Notes: generated by a model not told the origin, from the sequence alone. A stretch of 64,000 nucleotides of DNA from an uncultured bacterium (GCA_905214725.1 CAJMNH010000004.1:1-64000); one strand, 5' to 3'; positions 1 through 8,395 are shown, numbered from the stretch's first letter. Numbers and translations are program-made.

Positions 1-1
1 G

Positions 2-121
2 CATCTGCGCATGGGCAATCGCTTTTACACACGCAACGTGACGGTCAATTTCGCCTACCGGTTCGGCGGATACAAGGAGAAAGAACGCAAGAAGGTCGAC
101 ACCTCGCGGTTCGGGCACTGA
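2..121 (+). CDS. C-terminal end of an outer-membrane beta-barrel protein (partial)
   Basis: The reading frame is open from the left edge and ends at TGA 119-121, giving 39 residues. The peptide alternates polar and aromatic residues and includes a strand-like stretch NVTVNFAYRFGG followed by a charged tail. This is how TonB-dependent receptors and related outer-membrane beta-barrel proteins of Bacteroidota usually end. The rest of the gene lies outside the window, so the family cannot be fixed. A strong hairpin terminator follows directly. Confidence 0.55.
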   Translation, partial: HLRMGNRFYTRNVTVNFAYRFGGYKEKERKKVDTSRFGH

Positions 122-134
122 TCCCCGATGTTTC

Positions 135-175
135 AAAAAAACGGCCGGCCCTTTCGATGAAGGGCCGGCTGTTTT
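135..175. terminator. Bidirectional hairpin terminator
   Basis: A 10-bp perfect stem (144-153 with 160-169) is flanked by an A-run on the left and GTTTT on the right. It lies between the plus-strand barrel gene and the convergent korC, so it can serve both strands. Confidence 0.8.
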
Positions 176-192
176 CGGTATAAAAGCGCGTA

Positions 193-738
193 TCAGCGCA
201 CCTGACGGATGATCCGAGCGCCGTGCTGAATTGCCTTCTCGTTTTCGGGAAGCATCTTCCACGCCCGTTCAGGAAGCGATTTTTTCAATCCGAGCGTCAC
301 GTTTTCGAGCGTCACCACAGGGCATACCTCCAGATAACCGCCCAAAATCATCGTATTGAACAGCTTCGAATTACCCATCTTCGCCGACTCTTCGGTGGCA
401 TTGATCGTATAGATTCGGATGTCGGTGCGGGTGGGGTGGTGCGTGATGCCGTTCGTATCGTAAATCAACGTACCGCCCGGACGCACCTTCGCCTCGAACT
501 TGTCCATCGACTGTTGGTTCAGAATGATGGCCGTATCGTATTGGTAGGCGATCGGCGACGAAATTTTCCGATCGGAGAGAATGACGGTCACATTGGCCGT
601 ACCGCCGCGCATCTCGGGCCCGTAGGAGGGCATCCACGTCACCTCGAAATCCTGCATCACGCCCGAGTAAGCGAGAATCTTCCCCATCGAGAGGACGCCC
701 TGTCCTCCGAATCCTGCAATAATTAACGTCTCTTTCAT
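193..738 (-). CDS. korC: 2-oxoacid:ferredoxin oxidoreductase, gamma subunit
   Basis: This is the 181-residue gamma subunit of a 2-oxoacid:ferredoxin oxidoreductase, an enzyme that oxidatively decarboxylates a 2-oxoacid to its acyl-CoA and reduces ferredoxin in the cytoplasm. The N-terminus carries the family's glycine-rich GFGGQGV motif (residues 9-15) and the conserved SYGPEMRGG segment near residues 38-46. It is the last gene of a four-gene minus-strand operon with separate delta, alpha, beta and gamma subunits. That arrangement fits 2-oxoglutarate oxidoreductase (KorDABC), but a branched-chain 2-oxoacid (Vor-type) enzyme cannot be excluded from sequence alone. Confidence 0.85.
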   Translation of the reverse strand: MKETLIIAGFGGQGVLSMGKILAYSGVMQDFEVTWMPSYGPEMRGGTANVTVILSDRKISSPIAYQYDTAIILNQQSMDKFEAKVRPGGTLIYDTNGITHHPTRTDIRIYTINATEESAKMGNSKLFNTMILGGYLEVCPVVTLENVTLGLKKSLPERAWKMLPENEKAIQHGARIIRQVR

Positions 739-751
739 ATCCTTGATCTTA

Positions 752-1513
752 CTACTCGTTAGACTTGATATCGCCCAGCGGATAGAAGGGCAGCATGTTC
801 TCCGTGAGCCACTCGTTGGCCGCTACGGGCGACATCTTCCAGCCGCTGTTGCAGGTCGATACGACCTCCACAAGCGAAAAGCCCTTGCCTGCCATGGCCG
901 TTTCGAATGCCTTGCGCAAGGCCTTCTTGCATTTGCGCACATTGGCCGGCGTGTGAACGCTCTGACGCGTGATATAAGCCGTGCCGTCCAGATGCGCCAT
1001 CATCTCGGCAATCTTATAAGGATAACCGTTCAGGCGCGGATCGCGGCCGTAAGGAGTGGTCGCCGTCTTCATGCCCAGCAAGGTCGTGGGAGCCATCTGC
1101 CCGCCCGTCATGCCGTAGATAGCGTTGTTGATGTAAACCGCCACGACATTTTCGCCGCGCGCAGCGGCGTGAATCGTCTCCGCCGTACCGATCGCCGAGA
1201 GATCGCCGTCGCCTTGATAGGTGAAGACCATATTTTCGGGATACAGACGCTTGACGGCCGATGCGATGGCCAACGCGCGGCCATGCGCCGCCTCGATCCA
1301 GTCGATGTCGATGTAGTTGTATGCAAAAACGGCGCAGCCTACGGGCGAAACGCCTATCGTGCGGTCGGCCATGCCCATCTCCTCGATCACCTCAGCCACC
1401 AGTTTATGCACCGTGCCGTGGCTGCAACCCGGGCAGTAGTGCATCACATTGTCGGTGATGAGCGGCGACTTGCCGTAAACCCGATTCTCCTGCTTTATTT
1501 CAACTTCTACCAT
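752..1513 (-). CDS. korB: 2-oxoacid:ferredoxin oxidoreductase, thiamine-diphosphate beta subunit
   Basis: This 253-residue protein is the thiamine-diphosphate-binding subunit. It shows CPGCSHG near residues 27-33 and the cofactor motif GDGD (101-104), followed about 26 residues later by NN (129-130). The motif coordinates Mg2+ and the diphosphate. The gene lies 4 bases from the korA stop and 13 bases before korC, so it is translated as part of one operon. The substrate is inferred from operon layout to be 2-oxoglutarate. Confidence 0.88.
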   Translation of the reverse strand: MVEVEIKQENRVYGKSPLITDNVMHYCPGCSHGTVHKLVAEVIEEMGMADRTIGVSPVGCAVFAYNYIDIDWIEAAHGRALAIASAVKRLYPENMVFTYQGDGDLSAIGTAETIHAAARGENVVAVYINNAIYGMTGGQMAPTTLLGMKTATTPYGRDPRLNGYPYKIAEMMAHLDGTAYITRQSVHTPANVRKCKKALRKAFETAMAGKGFSLVEVVSTCNSGWKMSPVAANEWLTENMLPFYPLGDIKSNE

Positions 1514-1517
1514 TGTC

Positions 1518-2612
1518 TTACTTTTTAATCAGTTTTTCTTTCAACGCTGCGAGCACCTCGTCCGGCGAATAGATCATACCGCCCTGACGGCCGTAATGCT
1601 CGACGGGTACGGCGCCGTTCACGGCCAGCCGCACGTCTTCGACCATCTGTCCGGCGTTCAGCTCGACGCTCAGGAAACCCTTTACGCGTCCGGCCAGTTC
1701 GGCGATCGGTCGGGTCGGGAAAGGGTAGAGGGTGATCGGCCGCAGCAAACCCAGCTTGATCCCTTCGGCGCGCGCCATCTCGACCGTCGCCGAGCAGATG
1801 CGGGCCGAAGAACCGAAGGCGACGATCACGTAATCGGCATCGTCGCACGCGATAGCCTCGAAACGCACTTCATTCTCCTCCATCGCCTTATACTTGGCCT
1901 GCAACCGCAGGTTGATCTTCTCCATCGCCTCCGACTGCAATTCGAGCGACGTCACGACGTTGCGCTGCCGGTCGGCCGGTTTGCCGTAGGTCGCCCAGTC
2001 GCGGCACTCGGCGGCGATCTCCTCGTTCGTCTTGCGCGGACGCTGCGGCGCAAGCACCACCTTTTCCATCATCTGGCCGATAGCGCCGTCGGCAAGGATC
2101 ATCGCCGGATTACGGTACTTGAAAGCCAGATCGAGACCCAGCGCCACGAAATCGTGCATCTCCTGCACCGAATTGGGAGCAAGCACGATCAGGCGATAGT
2201 CGCCGTGACCGCCGCCCTTGCAGGCTTGGAAATAGTCGCCCTGCGAAGGCTGGATCGTACCCAGACCGGGGCCGCCGCGCTGACAGTTGACGATCAGACA
2301 CGGCAACTCCGCGCCCGCGATGTAACTCAGCCCTTCGGCCATCAGCGAGATGCCGGGCGACGACGACGAGGTCATCACCCGCTTGCCGGTGGCGGCGCCG
2401 CCGTAAACCATATTGATCGACGAGATTTCACTCTCGGCCTGCAACACGACCATTCCGGTCGTCTCCCACGGTTTGAGTTCCATCAGGGTCTCCATCACCT
2501 CGGACTGAGGCGTAATCGGGTAGCCGAAATAAGCGTCGCAACCGTAGCGAATCGCCGCATGGGCGATCACCTCGTTGCCTTTCATCAATTTTACCTCTTT
2601 CTCTGCTGCCAT
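1518..2612 (-). CDS. korA: 2-oxoacid:ferredoxin oxidoreductase, alpha subunit
   Basis: This 364-residue alpha subunit contains the conserved YPITPQSE motif (residues 31-38) of pyruvate/2-oxoacid:ferredoxin oxidoreductases and a C-terminal transketolase-like region. The frame is open further upstream, but that would run through the end of korD. The ATG at 2612, 5 bases after the korD stop, gives the usual family N-terminus. It pairs with korB to form the active site. Confidence 0.88.
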   Translation of the reverse strand: MAAEKEVKLMKGNEVIAHAAIRYGCDAYFGYPITPQSEVMETLMELKPWETTGMVVLQAESEISSINMVYGGAATGKRVMTSSSSPGISLMAEGLSYIAGAELPCLIVNCQRGGPGLGTIQPSQGDYFQACKGGGHGDYRLIVLAPNSVQEMHDFVALGLDLAFKYRNPAMILADGAIGQMMEKVVLAPQRPRKTNEEIAAECRDWATYGKPADRQRNVVTSLELQSEAMEKINLRLQAKYKAMEENEVRFEAIACDDADYVIVAFGSSARICSATVEMARAEGIKLGLLRPITLYPFPTRPIAELAGRVKGFLSVELNAGQMVEDVRLAVNGAVPVEHYGRQGGMIYSPDEVLAALKEKLIKK

Positions 2613-2616
2613 ATGC

Positions 2617-2844
2617 TTACTCGAATTTTTGTCGATAAACCGTAATACAGCTATCTGGACAGATAATTGCACACGAAGCGCAGCCCGTACATGCGTCGGG
2701 TTGGGCCATCATACACATACGATATCCCTTGTTATTGACTTCGGCCGAAAGGGCCAGTACGTCGCACGGACACGATGCCACGCAGACGCCGCATCCCTTA
2801 CAGCGTTCTTTATCAACGACAATCGTTCCTTTTATTTTTGCCAT
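2617..2844 (-). CDS. korD: 2-oxoacid:ferredoxin oxidoreductase, delta (2x[4Fe-4S] ferredoxin) subunit
   Basis: A 75-residue ferredoxin-type protein with two CxxCxxCxxxC clusters (Cys15/18/21/25 and Cys52/55/58/62), enough for two [4Fe-4S] centres. As first gene of the korDABC operon it would carry electrons out of the enzyme to free ferredoxin. A TAnnTTTG box lies 27-34 bases upstream of its start on the minus strand. Confidence 0.87.
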   Translation of the reverse strand: MAKIKGTIVVDKERCKGCGVCVASCPCDVLALSAEVNNKGYRMCMMAQPDACTGCASCAIICPDSCITVYRQKFE

Positions 2845-2870
2845 AATGCCGTTTTGAGTTAAGTTTCTTA

Positions 2871-2878
2871 CAAATATA
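2871..2878 (-). promoter_or_regulatory. -7 box of the korDABC promoter
   Basis: Read on the minus strand the site is TATATTTG, a perfect TAnnTTTG Bacteroidota -7 element, placed a short leader upstream of korD. No clear TTG -33 element is seen at the right distance. Confidence 0.5.
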
Positions 2879-3098
2879 GGAAAAATTCGCCCTATTTACT
2901 CCGATTTATCGGAAAAAATTAATTCCCCGCCGTCAAACAGTAACCGCCCGCAAGTCATTGAAAAAGTAGACAGCCAATACATTAGGCCAAAAAGAAAATG
3001 GCAAAACGCCGTGTTTTCATATTTTTATCGGCAACTATATACCATTGTACACCGCCGCTCCTCCAAAGCCCCGCCACCAAAGCTGCCCGTGCCCGAAG

Positions 3099-3156
3099 CC
3101 CCCGCCAAGACGGGGGTTTGGGGGTGGGTCCAATCTGTAAACGCGGCACAGCCGCG
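3099..3156. repeat. G-rich double-hairpin element
   Basis: Two short inverted repeats sit side by side: a 6-bp stem CCCCCG/CGGGGG (3099-3104 with 3111-3116) and a 6-bp stem CGCGGC/GCCGCG (3142-3147 with 3151-3156). Between them are G-runs of 5 and 3. The compactness resembles dispersed REP-like intergenic elements, but only one copy is in the window. Confidence 0.4.
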
Positions 3157-3208
3157 GGCACGACAGTCAGGCATGTGCAGCGGCTCGAAAAACCGGCGAT
3201 ATGTGAAG

Positions 3209-3238
3209 TTGTAAATAGCTACCTTTTTATTATATTTG
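3209..3238 (+). promoter_or_regulatory. Promoter of the TM2/DUF2752 pair
   Basis: TTG (3209-3211), a 19-base spacer and TATATTTG (3231-3238) match the Bacteroidota -33/-7 pattern. Predicted transcription begins near 3245, upstream of the TM2 gene. Confidence 0.7.
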
Positions 3239-3295
3239 TGCCGAACAGGATGATTCGCCTTGTAAAACCGAATGCTTCCGAAAATCGAATCGCTT

Positions 3296-3610
3296 ATGTA
3301 TAAGACAAAATTCTGCTCCAACTGCGGCAAAGAGATTGCCGAAAACGCCATCATGTGTCCCAATTGCGGAGCGCCGGGCCGAAACATCCCTGCCAACGCC
3401 AGCGACAAGGATTGGCTCACGACACTGCTTCTCTGCTTTTTTTTGGGTGGATTCGGCATTCACAGCTTCTACGCAGGAAAGACTGCGATCGGCGTCATCC
3501 AACTGCTGACGCTGGGCGGCTGCGGCATCTGGGCGCTGATCGACCTGATTATGATCATCGTCGGAAGCTACAAGGATGGAGAAGGAAAAATCATCGTCAA
3601 CAAACGTTGA
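3296..3610 (+). CDS. Zinc-ribbon TM2-domain membrane protein
   Basis: A 104-residue protein with an N-terminal zinc ribbon (Cys7, Cys10, Cys21, Cys24) followed by a TM2 domain: two hydrophobic segments at about 43-62 and 66-90, joined by a short FYAGKTAIG turn typical of the family. TM2 proteins are small inner-membrane proteins without a settled biochemical role in bacteria. An in-frame ATG 24 bases upstream (3272) would add eight residues. The start at 3296 puts the first zinc-binding cysteine at the usual distance. The 3' end overlaps the next gene by 35 bases. Confidence 0.8.
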   Translation: MYKTKFCSNCGKEIAENAIMCPNCGAPGRNIPANASDKDWLTTLLLCFFLGGFGIHSFYAGKTAIGVIQLLTLGGCGIWALIDLIMIIVGSYKDGEGKIIVNKR

Positions 3611-3881
3611 ATACCGACGGCTCCTCCCGCTTCTGGTTCTTCCGGTTGTGCTCTGGTGCATTCCGACGCGGTGGATCATGCAGGGCGAATCGATCTGCCT
3701 GATCAAAAACCTGTTCGGCGCGGAGTGCTACGGCTGCGGAACCGTGCGGGCGCTCTTTTCGCTGCTGCATTTCGATTTCGCAGCGGCATGGCGCTACAAT
3801 CCGCTGAGTTATCCCGTCGCCGTATTGCTGGGATACCTCTATTTCAAAGAGCTGTCAAAAACAATCGGGCGGTCGGAATAA
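3576..3881 (+). CDS. DUF2752 membrane protein
   Basis: A 101-residue protein with the DUF2752 signature CYGCGTVRAL (Cys51, Cys54), preceded by a hydrophobic segment at about 15-30 and followed by another near 75-92. Members are small membrane proteins of unknown function that often sit beside TM2 genes. It overlaps the upstream TM2 gene by 35 bases, so the two are probably translationally coupled. Confidence 0.75.
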   Translation: MEKEKSSSTNVEYRRLLPLLVLPVVLWCIPTRWIMQGESICLIKNLFGAECYGCGTVRALFSLLHFDFAAAWRYNPLSYPVAVLLGYLYFKELSKTIGRSE

Positions 3882-3914
3882 TGTCCGCCGCCCGATCATT
3901 TCGGAAAAGGATCC

Positions 3915-5159
3915 CTATTTCTCGAAAGAGTGGATCACCACGCCCGAACGCAACTTGGGTTCGAACCACGTCGTCTTGGGCGGCATGATATTGCCCGTAT
4001 CGGCGATGTCGATCAGCTGCTTCATCGATACGGGATAGAGGGCGAAAGCGACCTTCATCTCGCCGCTGTCCACTCGTCGCTGCAACTCGCCCAAACCGCG
4101 GATGCCGCCCACGAAGTCGATCCGTTTCGACGTGCGCAGATCCTTAATGTCCAACAGTTTGTCCAATACGAGATTCGACAGCACGGTCACGTCGAGCACG
4201 CCGATCGGATCGTTGTCGTCGTAAGTCCCCGCTTTGGCCGTCAGGCTGTACCACGCGCCGTCGAGGTACATCGCAAAGTTGTGCAGACGCGCCGGACGAT
4301 ACGCCTCCGCACCGATTTTCTCCACTTCGAAATCCCGCTGCAACGCCTCGACGAACCCTGCAGGCGTCATTCCGTTCAGATCCTTCACCACACGATTGTA
4401 GTCGATGATGCGCAGCTGGCTCGCCGGAAACGTAACGGCCAGAAAGAAACAGTACTCTTCATCGCCCGTATGGTTCGGATTGCAGCACATGCACTCCTCG
4501 CCGACACGGGCCGCGGCCGCCGTACGATGATGTCCGTCGGCGACGTACAAAGCCGGAATATCCTTGAAAATTTCGGTAATGCGGTCGTTCGCCTTCCGGT
4601 CGCGGATCACCCACAACCGATGGCCGAAACCGTCCTCGGCCGTAAAGTCGTAATCGGGCGCATCGGTCTTCACCACATTCGCCACCAGCTCGTCGATCTC
4701 GGCGTTGTCGGGATAGGCGAAAAAGACCGGTTCGATATTGGCCCGCTGCCGGCGCACATGCTTCATGCGATCCTCCTCCTTGTCGGGACGCGTCAGTTCG
4801 TGCTTCTTGATCGCACCACTCTGATAATCGCCGAAATGACAACACATCGCCAGTCCGTACTGCGTGCGGCCCTCCATCGTCTGGGCGTAGACGTAGTAAT
4901 GCTCCTCATCGTCCTGTTGCAGCCAACCCCGTTCGCGCCACAGACAAAAGTTTTCGACGGCCTTGTCATAGACCTCTTCGGCATGCTCATCGGCGATCGG
5001 GTCGAAGTCGATTTCGGGTTTGATGATGTGCAGCAACGAGCGTTCGCCCGCTTCGGCTTTCGCCTCGGCCGAATTGAGCACGTCATAGGGGCGCGACGCC
5101 ACCTCGGCGGCATACTCCTTCGGCGGACGAACGCCGCGGAAAGGTTTGATTCTTACCAT
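3915..5159 (-). CDS. DUF1015 protein linked to serine biosynthesis
   Basis: This 414-residue cytoplasmic protein belongs to the DUF1015 family, recognised from its N-terminus (IKPFRGVRPPKEYA) and the conserved motif ADGHHRTAAA (about 207-216), which resembles a ParB/sulfiredoxin-like nucleotide-handling motif. Its biochemical role is not established. It is the third gene of a minus-strand operon after serC and serA. That placement suggests a function in or next to phosphoserine metabolism, possibly a serine- or nucleotide-dependent activity. That is inference from context only. Confidence 0.75.
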   Translation of the reverse strand: MVRIKPFRGVRPPKEYAAEVASRPYDVLNSAEAKAEAGERSLLHIIKPEIDFDPIADEHAEEVYDKAVENFCLWRERGWLQQDDEEHYYVYAQTMEGRTQYGLAMCCHFGDYQSGAIKKHELTRPDKEEDRMKHVRRQRANIEPVFFAYPDNAEIDELVANVVKTDAPDYDFTAEDGFGHRLWVIRDRKANDRITEIFKDIPALYVADGHHRTAAAARVGEECMCCNPNHTGDEEYCFFLAVTFPASQLRIIDYNRVVKDLNGMTPAGFVEALQRDFEVEKIGAEAYRPARLHNFAMYLDGAWYSLTAKAGTYDDNDPIGVLDVTVLSNLVLDKLLDIKDLRTSKRIDFVGGIRGLGELQRRVDSGEMKVAFALYPVSMKQLIDIADTGNIMPPKTTWFEPKLRSGVVIHSFEK

Positions 5160-5230
5160 AGCGTATAAAATTAAAGAAAACGGGACGGATTCGGCCCGCA
5201 GACCGGCGCTCCGCCCCGTCGTAAATCGGA

Positions 5231-6154
5231 TTACTTATTGACCTGAAAGCGGGTATTTCCCGTCTTGAAGAAATCGACGATCTGCCGAGCCGCAGCCAGT
5301 CCGGCGTTGATATTGGCCTCGGCGGTCTCCGCGCCCATCTTCTTGGTCGTCGTAAAGAAACGATTTCCGAATTTCTCCGCCATTTCGGACTGCGCTTCGG
5401 GAGCGATGTCGGTGATGTACTTCAAATCCCCGCGCTCGCTCATCGCCGCCATGACGCCGGCTTCGTCGATCACCTCCTTGCGGGCCGTATTGACCAGCGT
5501 CGCGCCCTTGGGCATCGACATCAGCAGATCGTAGCCGATCGAGCCGCGCGTCTCGGAGGTCGCCGGAATGTGCAACGACAGATAATCGGCGGCCTTGTAG
5601 AGCTCCTCGACCGACGTGACGCGTTTCACGCCGTCGGCTTCGAACAGGGCGTCATCCGTCAGGAACGGATCGTAGGCGATCACGTTCATGCCCATGGCCT
5701 TGCCTTTGCGGCCGACGAGTTTTCCGACATTGCCGTAGGCGTGAATGCCCAGCGTCTTGCCCTGAATCTCCGATCCCGTCCCGGGCGTGAAGCGGTTGCG
5801 CGCCATGAAGATCATCATCGCGATGGCCAGCTCCGCCACCGCATTGGAATTCTGACCGGGGGTATTCATCACCACGATTCCGCGGGCGGAAGCGGCCGCC
5901 AGATCGACGTTGTCGTAACCCGCGCCGGCGCGGACCACGATTTTCAGATTCTTCGCTGCGGCGATCACTTCGGCCGTCACCTTGTCGCTGCGAACGATCA
6001 GGGCGTCGACATCGGCCACGGCGGCCAGCAACTCCGATTTATCGGAATATTTCTCCAGCAGGGCAAGCTGATAGCCCGCCTCCTCAACAATGCCGCGAAT
6101 GCCGTCTACCGCCTTTCGGGCGAACGGCTTCTCGGTTGCAACCAGTATTTTCAT
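5231..6154 (-). CDS. serA: D-3-phosphoglycerate dehydrogenase (short, lysine-type)
   Basis: This 307-residue NAD-dependent dehydrogenase catalyses the first step of serine synthesis, 3-phosphoglycerate to 3-phosphohydroxypyruvate. It has an early VRAGAGYDNVD motif (74-84), the nucleotide-binding GIHAYGNVG loop (136-144) and NTARKE with the substrate arginine. It lacks the C-terminal ACT domain, so serine feedback through ACT is not expected. Where classical enzymes have the catalytic histidine (PHxG), this protein reads TTKKMGA, with lysines at about 271-272. The start at 6154 was chosen over an upstream ATG (6232) because MKILVATEKP is the natural N-terminus. It lies between serC and the DUF1015 gene. 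Confidence 0.88.
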   Translation of the reverse strand: MKILVATEKPFARKAVDGIRGIVEEAGYQLALLEKYSDKSELLAAVADVDALIVRSDKVTAEVIAAAKNLKIVVRAGAGYDNVDLAAASARGIVVMNTPGQNSNAVAELAIAMMIFMARNRFTPGTGSEIQGKTLGIHAYGNVGKLVGRKGKAMGMNVIAYDPFLTDDALFEADGVKRVTSVEELYKAADYLSLHIPATSETRGSIGYDLLMSMPKGATLVNTARKEVIDEAGVMAAMSERGDLKYITDIAPEAQSEMAEKFGNRFFTTTKKMGAETAEANINAGLAAARQIVDFFKTGNTRFQVNK

Positions 6155-6235
6155 ATCTCTGAGTAATGACGTGAAATAAATCTGTTTCTCTTTCTTTGCC
6201 TCGTATGTATAGGGAACGATCGTCGGACACATGGC

Positions 6236-7309
6236 CTATTTGGCGTGTTTCTGTGCGAACTCCTGCATGCAGGCGACCAATGCCGCGACACTCTCTTTGG
6301 GCAGGGCGTTGTAGCACGAAGCGCGGAAACCGCCCACCAGACGGTGTCCCTTGATGCCCACCATGCCGCGCGACTTGGCGAACTCCATAAACTCGGGCGC
6401 CAACTCCTCGTATCCCTCGGCCATCACGAAACAGATATTCATCAGCGAACGATCCTCCTTGGCCACCGTACCTACGAAAAGCGGATTGCGGTCGATCTCG
6501 TCGTAAAGCAGCGCCGCCTTCTCCTGATTGCGGCGGTAAATCTCGGGCACGCCGCCGATCGATTTGAGCCATTTTAGCGTCTCGGCCAGCGTATAGATGG
6601 CGAACACGGGCGGCGTGTTGAACATCGAGTTGTTGGTCACGTGCGTGCGGTAGTCGACCATCGTAGGCAGATCGCGCTGAATCTTATCGAGCAGATCCTC
6701 GCGGATGATGGCGAAGGTGACGCCCGCCGGAGCGAGGTTCTTCTGCGCGCCGCCGTAGATCATGGCGTATTTGCGCACGTCGCGCGGCCGGCTCAGAATA
6801 TCGGAACTCATGTCGGCGATCAGGGGCACCGGCGAATCGAGGTCGGCCGTGTACTCCGTGCCGTAGATCGTATTGTTGGTCGTGATGTGCAGATAATCGA
6901 GGTCAGCGGGGATGGCGAAACCTTTGGGAATGTAGGTGAAATTCCGGTCTTCGGACGATGCGACGACCTCGGTCTGACCGTAACGTTTGGCCTCCTTGAT
7001 CGCTTTCTTCGCCCAGACGCCGGTATTGACGTACCCCGCCTTCGCATTCAGGAAATTGGCCGGAATCTCGAAGAAATGGGTGCTGGCGCCGCCGCCGATG
7101 AAGATGATCTTGTAGTTATCGGGAATATCGAGCAACTCGCGGAACAGCGAATCTGCCTGAGCCATCACCTCGTCGAACTCCTTCGAACGGTGTGAAATCG
7201 AGAGAATCGACAACCCCGTCCCGTTGAAATCGAGGATCGCTCGGGCCGTCTTCTCGTAAACGACTTCAGGCAGGATCGAAGGTCCTGCATTAAAATTGTG
7301 CTTTTTCAT
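6236..7309 (-). CDS. serC: Phosphoserine aminotransferase
   Basis: A 357-residue PLP-dependent class V aminotransferase that converts 3-phosphohydroxypyruvate and glutamate to phosphoserine and 2-oxoglutarate. The N-terminus NFNAGPSILP is diagnostic, and the PLP lysine is in the conserved GGAQKN segment. It leads the serC-serA-DUF1015 operon and has a well-formed promoter directly upstream. The start at 7309 gives the standard MKKHNFNAGP opening. The phosphatase completing the pathway (serB) is about 50 kb away in the window. Confidence 0.93.
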   Translation of the reverse strand: MKKHNFNAGPSILPEVVYEKTARAILDFNGTGLSILSISHRSKEFDEVMAQADSLFRELLDIPDNYKIIFIGGGASTHFFEIPANFLNAKAGYVNTGVWAKKAIKEAKRYGQTEVVASSEDRNFTYIPKGFAIPADLDYLHITTNNTIYGTEYTADLDSPVPLIADMSSDILSRPRDVRKYAMIYGGAQKNLAPAGVTFAIIREDLLDKIQRDLPTMVDYRTHVTNNSMFNTPPVFAIYTLAETLKWLKSIGGVPEIYRRNQEKAALLYDEIDRNPLFVGTVAKEDRSLMNICFVMAEGYEELAPEFMEFAKSRGMVGIKGHRLVGGFRASCYNALPKESVAALVACMQEFAQKHAK

Positions 7310-7345
7310 AGTCTGATGATTTAGATAACTGTTACTCCAATAACA

Positions 7346-7375
7346 CAAAGGTAAGCAAAAAATAAGAATCCGCAA
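7346..7375 (-). promoter_or_regulatory. serC promoter
   Basis: On the minus strand TTG (7375-7373) is followed by exactly 19 bases and TACCTTTG (7353-7346), a full Bacteroidota -33/-7 pair upstream of serC. Confidence 0.75.
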
Positions 7376-7457
7376 TCGCAGCGGGCCAAATATTTTCAGA
7401 TAATTTACCGACGGCCATTTTTCGGACGGAATCCTTCCCCGTTTCGCATTTGTTTAC

Positions 7458-7465
7458 TATTTTTG
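7458..7465 (+). promoter_or_regulatory. -7 box upstream of yicC
   Basis: TATTTTTG fits TAnnTTTG and ends 19 bases before the yicC ATG. A convincing -33 element is not visible. Confidence 0.45.
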
Positions 7466-7484
7466 CAAAAATTTACCTCGACCA

Positions 7485-8357
7485 ATGATCAAATCCATGA
7501 CCGGTTTCGGCAAGGCCGAAAAACTCGTGCCGAACAAGAAATTCAACGTCGAAATCCGTTCGCTCAACTCCAAGCAACTGGACCTGAGCATCAAAATCCC
7601 TTCGACTTACCGTTCGCTCGAGCCCGAAATTCGCACGCTGGCGACACGGACGTTGCAGCGCGGCAAGGTCGAAATCTTCGTTACGGTCGAGAGTACGACC
7701 GTCGAAACTTCGGCCCATATAAATAAGGAGCAGTTCCGCGCCTATGTCCGACAGTTGAGCGACGCGCTTACCTACTCGGGGATGGACGCCTCGTTCGACG
7801 CCATCATGCAGTCGGTGCTGCGCATGCCCGACGTGGTTTCGTCGCCGAACGAAACGGTGCCGGAAGAGGAGCACAAAGCCCTGTTGGAGGCGGCCGAGGA
7901 GGCCGTCGCACGGCTCGACGACTTCCGCCGGCAGGAAGGCGCCATTCTGATCGCCGACCTGCTGCAGCGGGTCGATAAGATCGAACGCTACAAGGAGGAG
8001 GTCATACCTTACGAAAAGGCGCGAACCGAAACCGTCAAGGCCCGCATCCGCGAGAATCTGGCGCAACTCAAAGTCGAAGTCGATTCGAACCGGCTCGAAC
8101 AGGAGATGATCTTCTATCTCGAAAAGCTGGACATCACCGAGGAGAAGGTGCGCCTCCAGAACCACTGCCGCTATTTCCGAGAGGTGGCCGCCGAAGAGGA
8201 GGCTCCGGGCCGGAAGCTCGGCTTCATCGCGCAGGAGATGGGCCGCGAAATCAACACGATGGGTTCGAAGGCCAACGAAAGCAATATCCAGATTCTGGTG
8301 GTGAAGATGAAGGACGAACTCGAAAAAATCAAGGAACAGGTACTCAACATCTTATAA
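7485..8357 (+). CDS. yicC: YicC family endoribonuclease-like protein
   Basis: This 290-residue protein matches YicC throughout: the N-terminal MIKSMTGFGKAE, the central acidic coiled region and the C-terminal EMGREINTMGSKANE segment. YicC proteins are hexameric RNA-binding proteins, and E. coli YicC has been reported to be an endoribonuclease that promotes decay of a small RNA. It stands first in a plus-strand run with gmk, nadD and ddl. The yicC-gmk adjacency is common across bacteria. Confidence 0.88.
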   Translation: MIKSMTGFGKAEKLVPNKKFNVEIRSLNSKQLDLSIKIPSTYRSLEPEIRTLATRTLQRGKVEIFVTVESTTVETSAHINKEQFRAYVRQLSDALTYSGMDASFDAIMQSVLRMPDVVSSPNETVPEEEHKALLEAAEEAVARLDDFRRQEGAILIADLLQRVDKIERYKEEVIPYEKARTETVKARIRENLAQLKVEVDSNRLEQEMIFYLEKLDITEEKVRLQNHCRYFREVAAEEEAPGRKLGFIAQEMGREINTMGSKANESNIQILVVKMKDELEKIKEQVLNIL

Positions 8358-8395
8358 TTCACGGCCCCAAACGGGACAATATCCGATCTGATCTC

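Larger units (their letters stand above)
2845..3208. other. Intergenic region between korD and the TM2 gene
   Basis: No convincing gene. Short open frames here lack family features. The stretch carries the korDABC promoter at its left end and two compact hairpins on its right side (3099-3116 and 3142-3156), separated by a G-rich segment. Confidence 0.6.

Noticed and set aside
3099..3133. Possible G-quadruplex
   Set aside because: Only three G-runs are present; a canonical four-run motif is not met.
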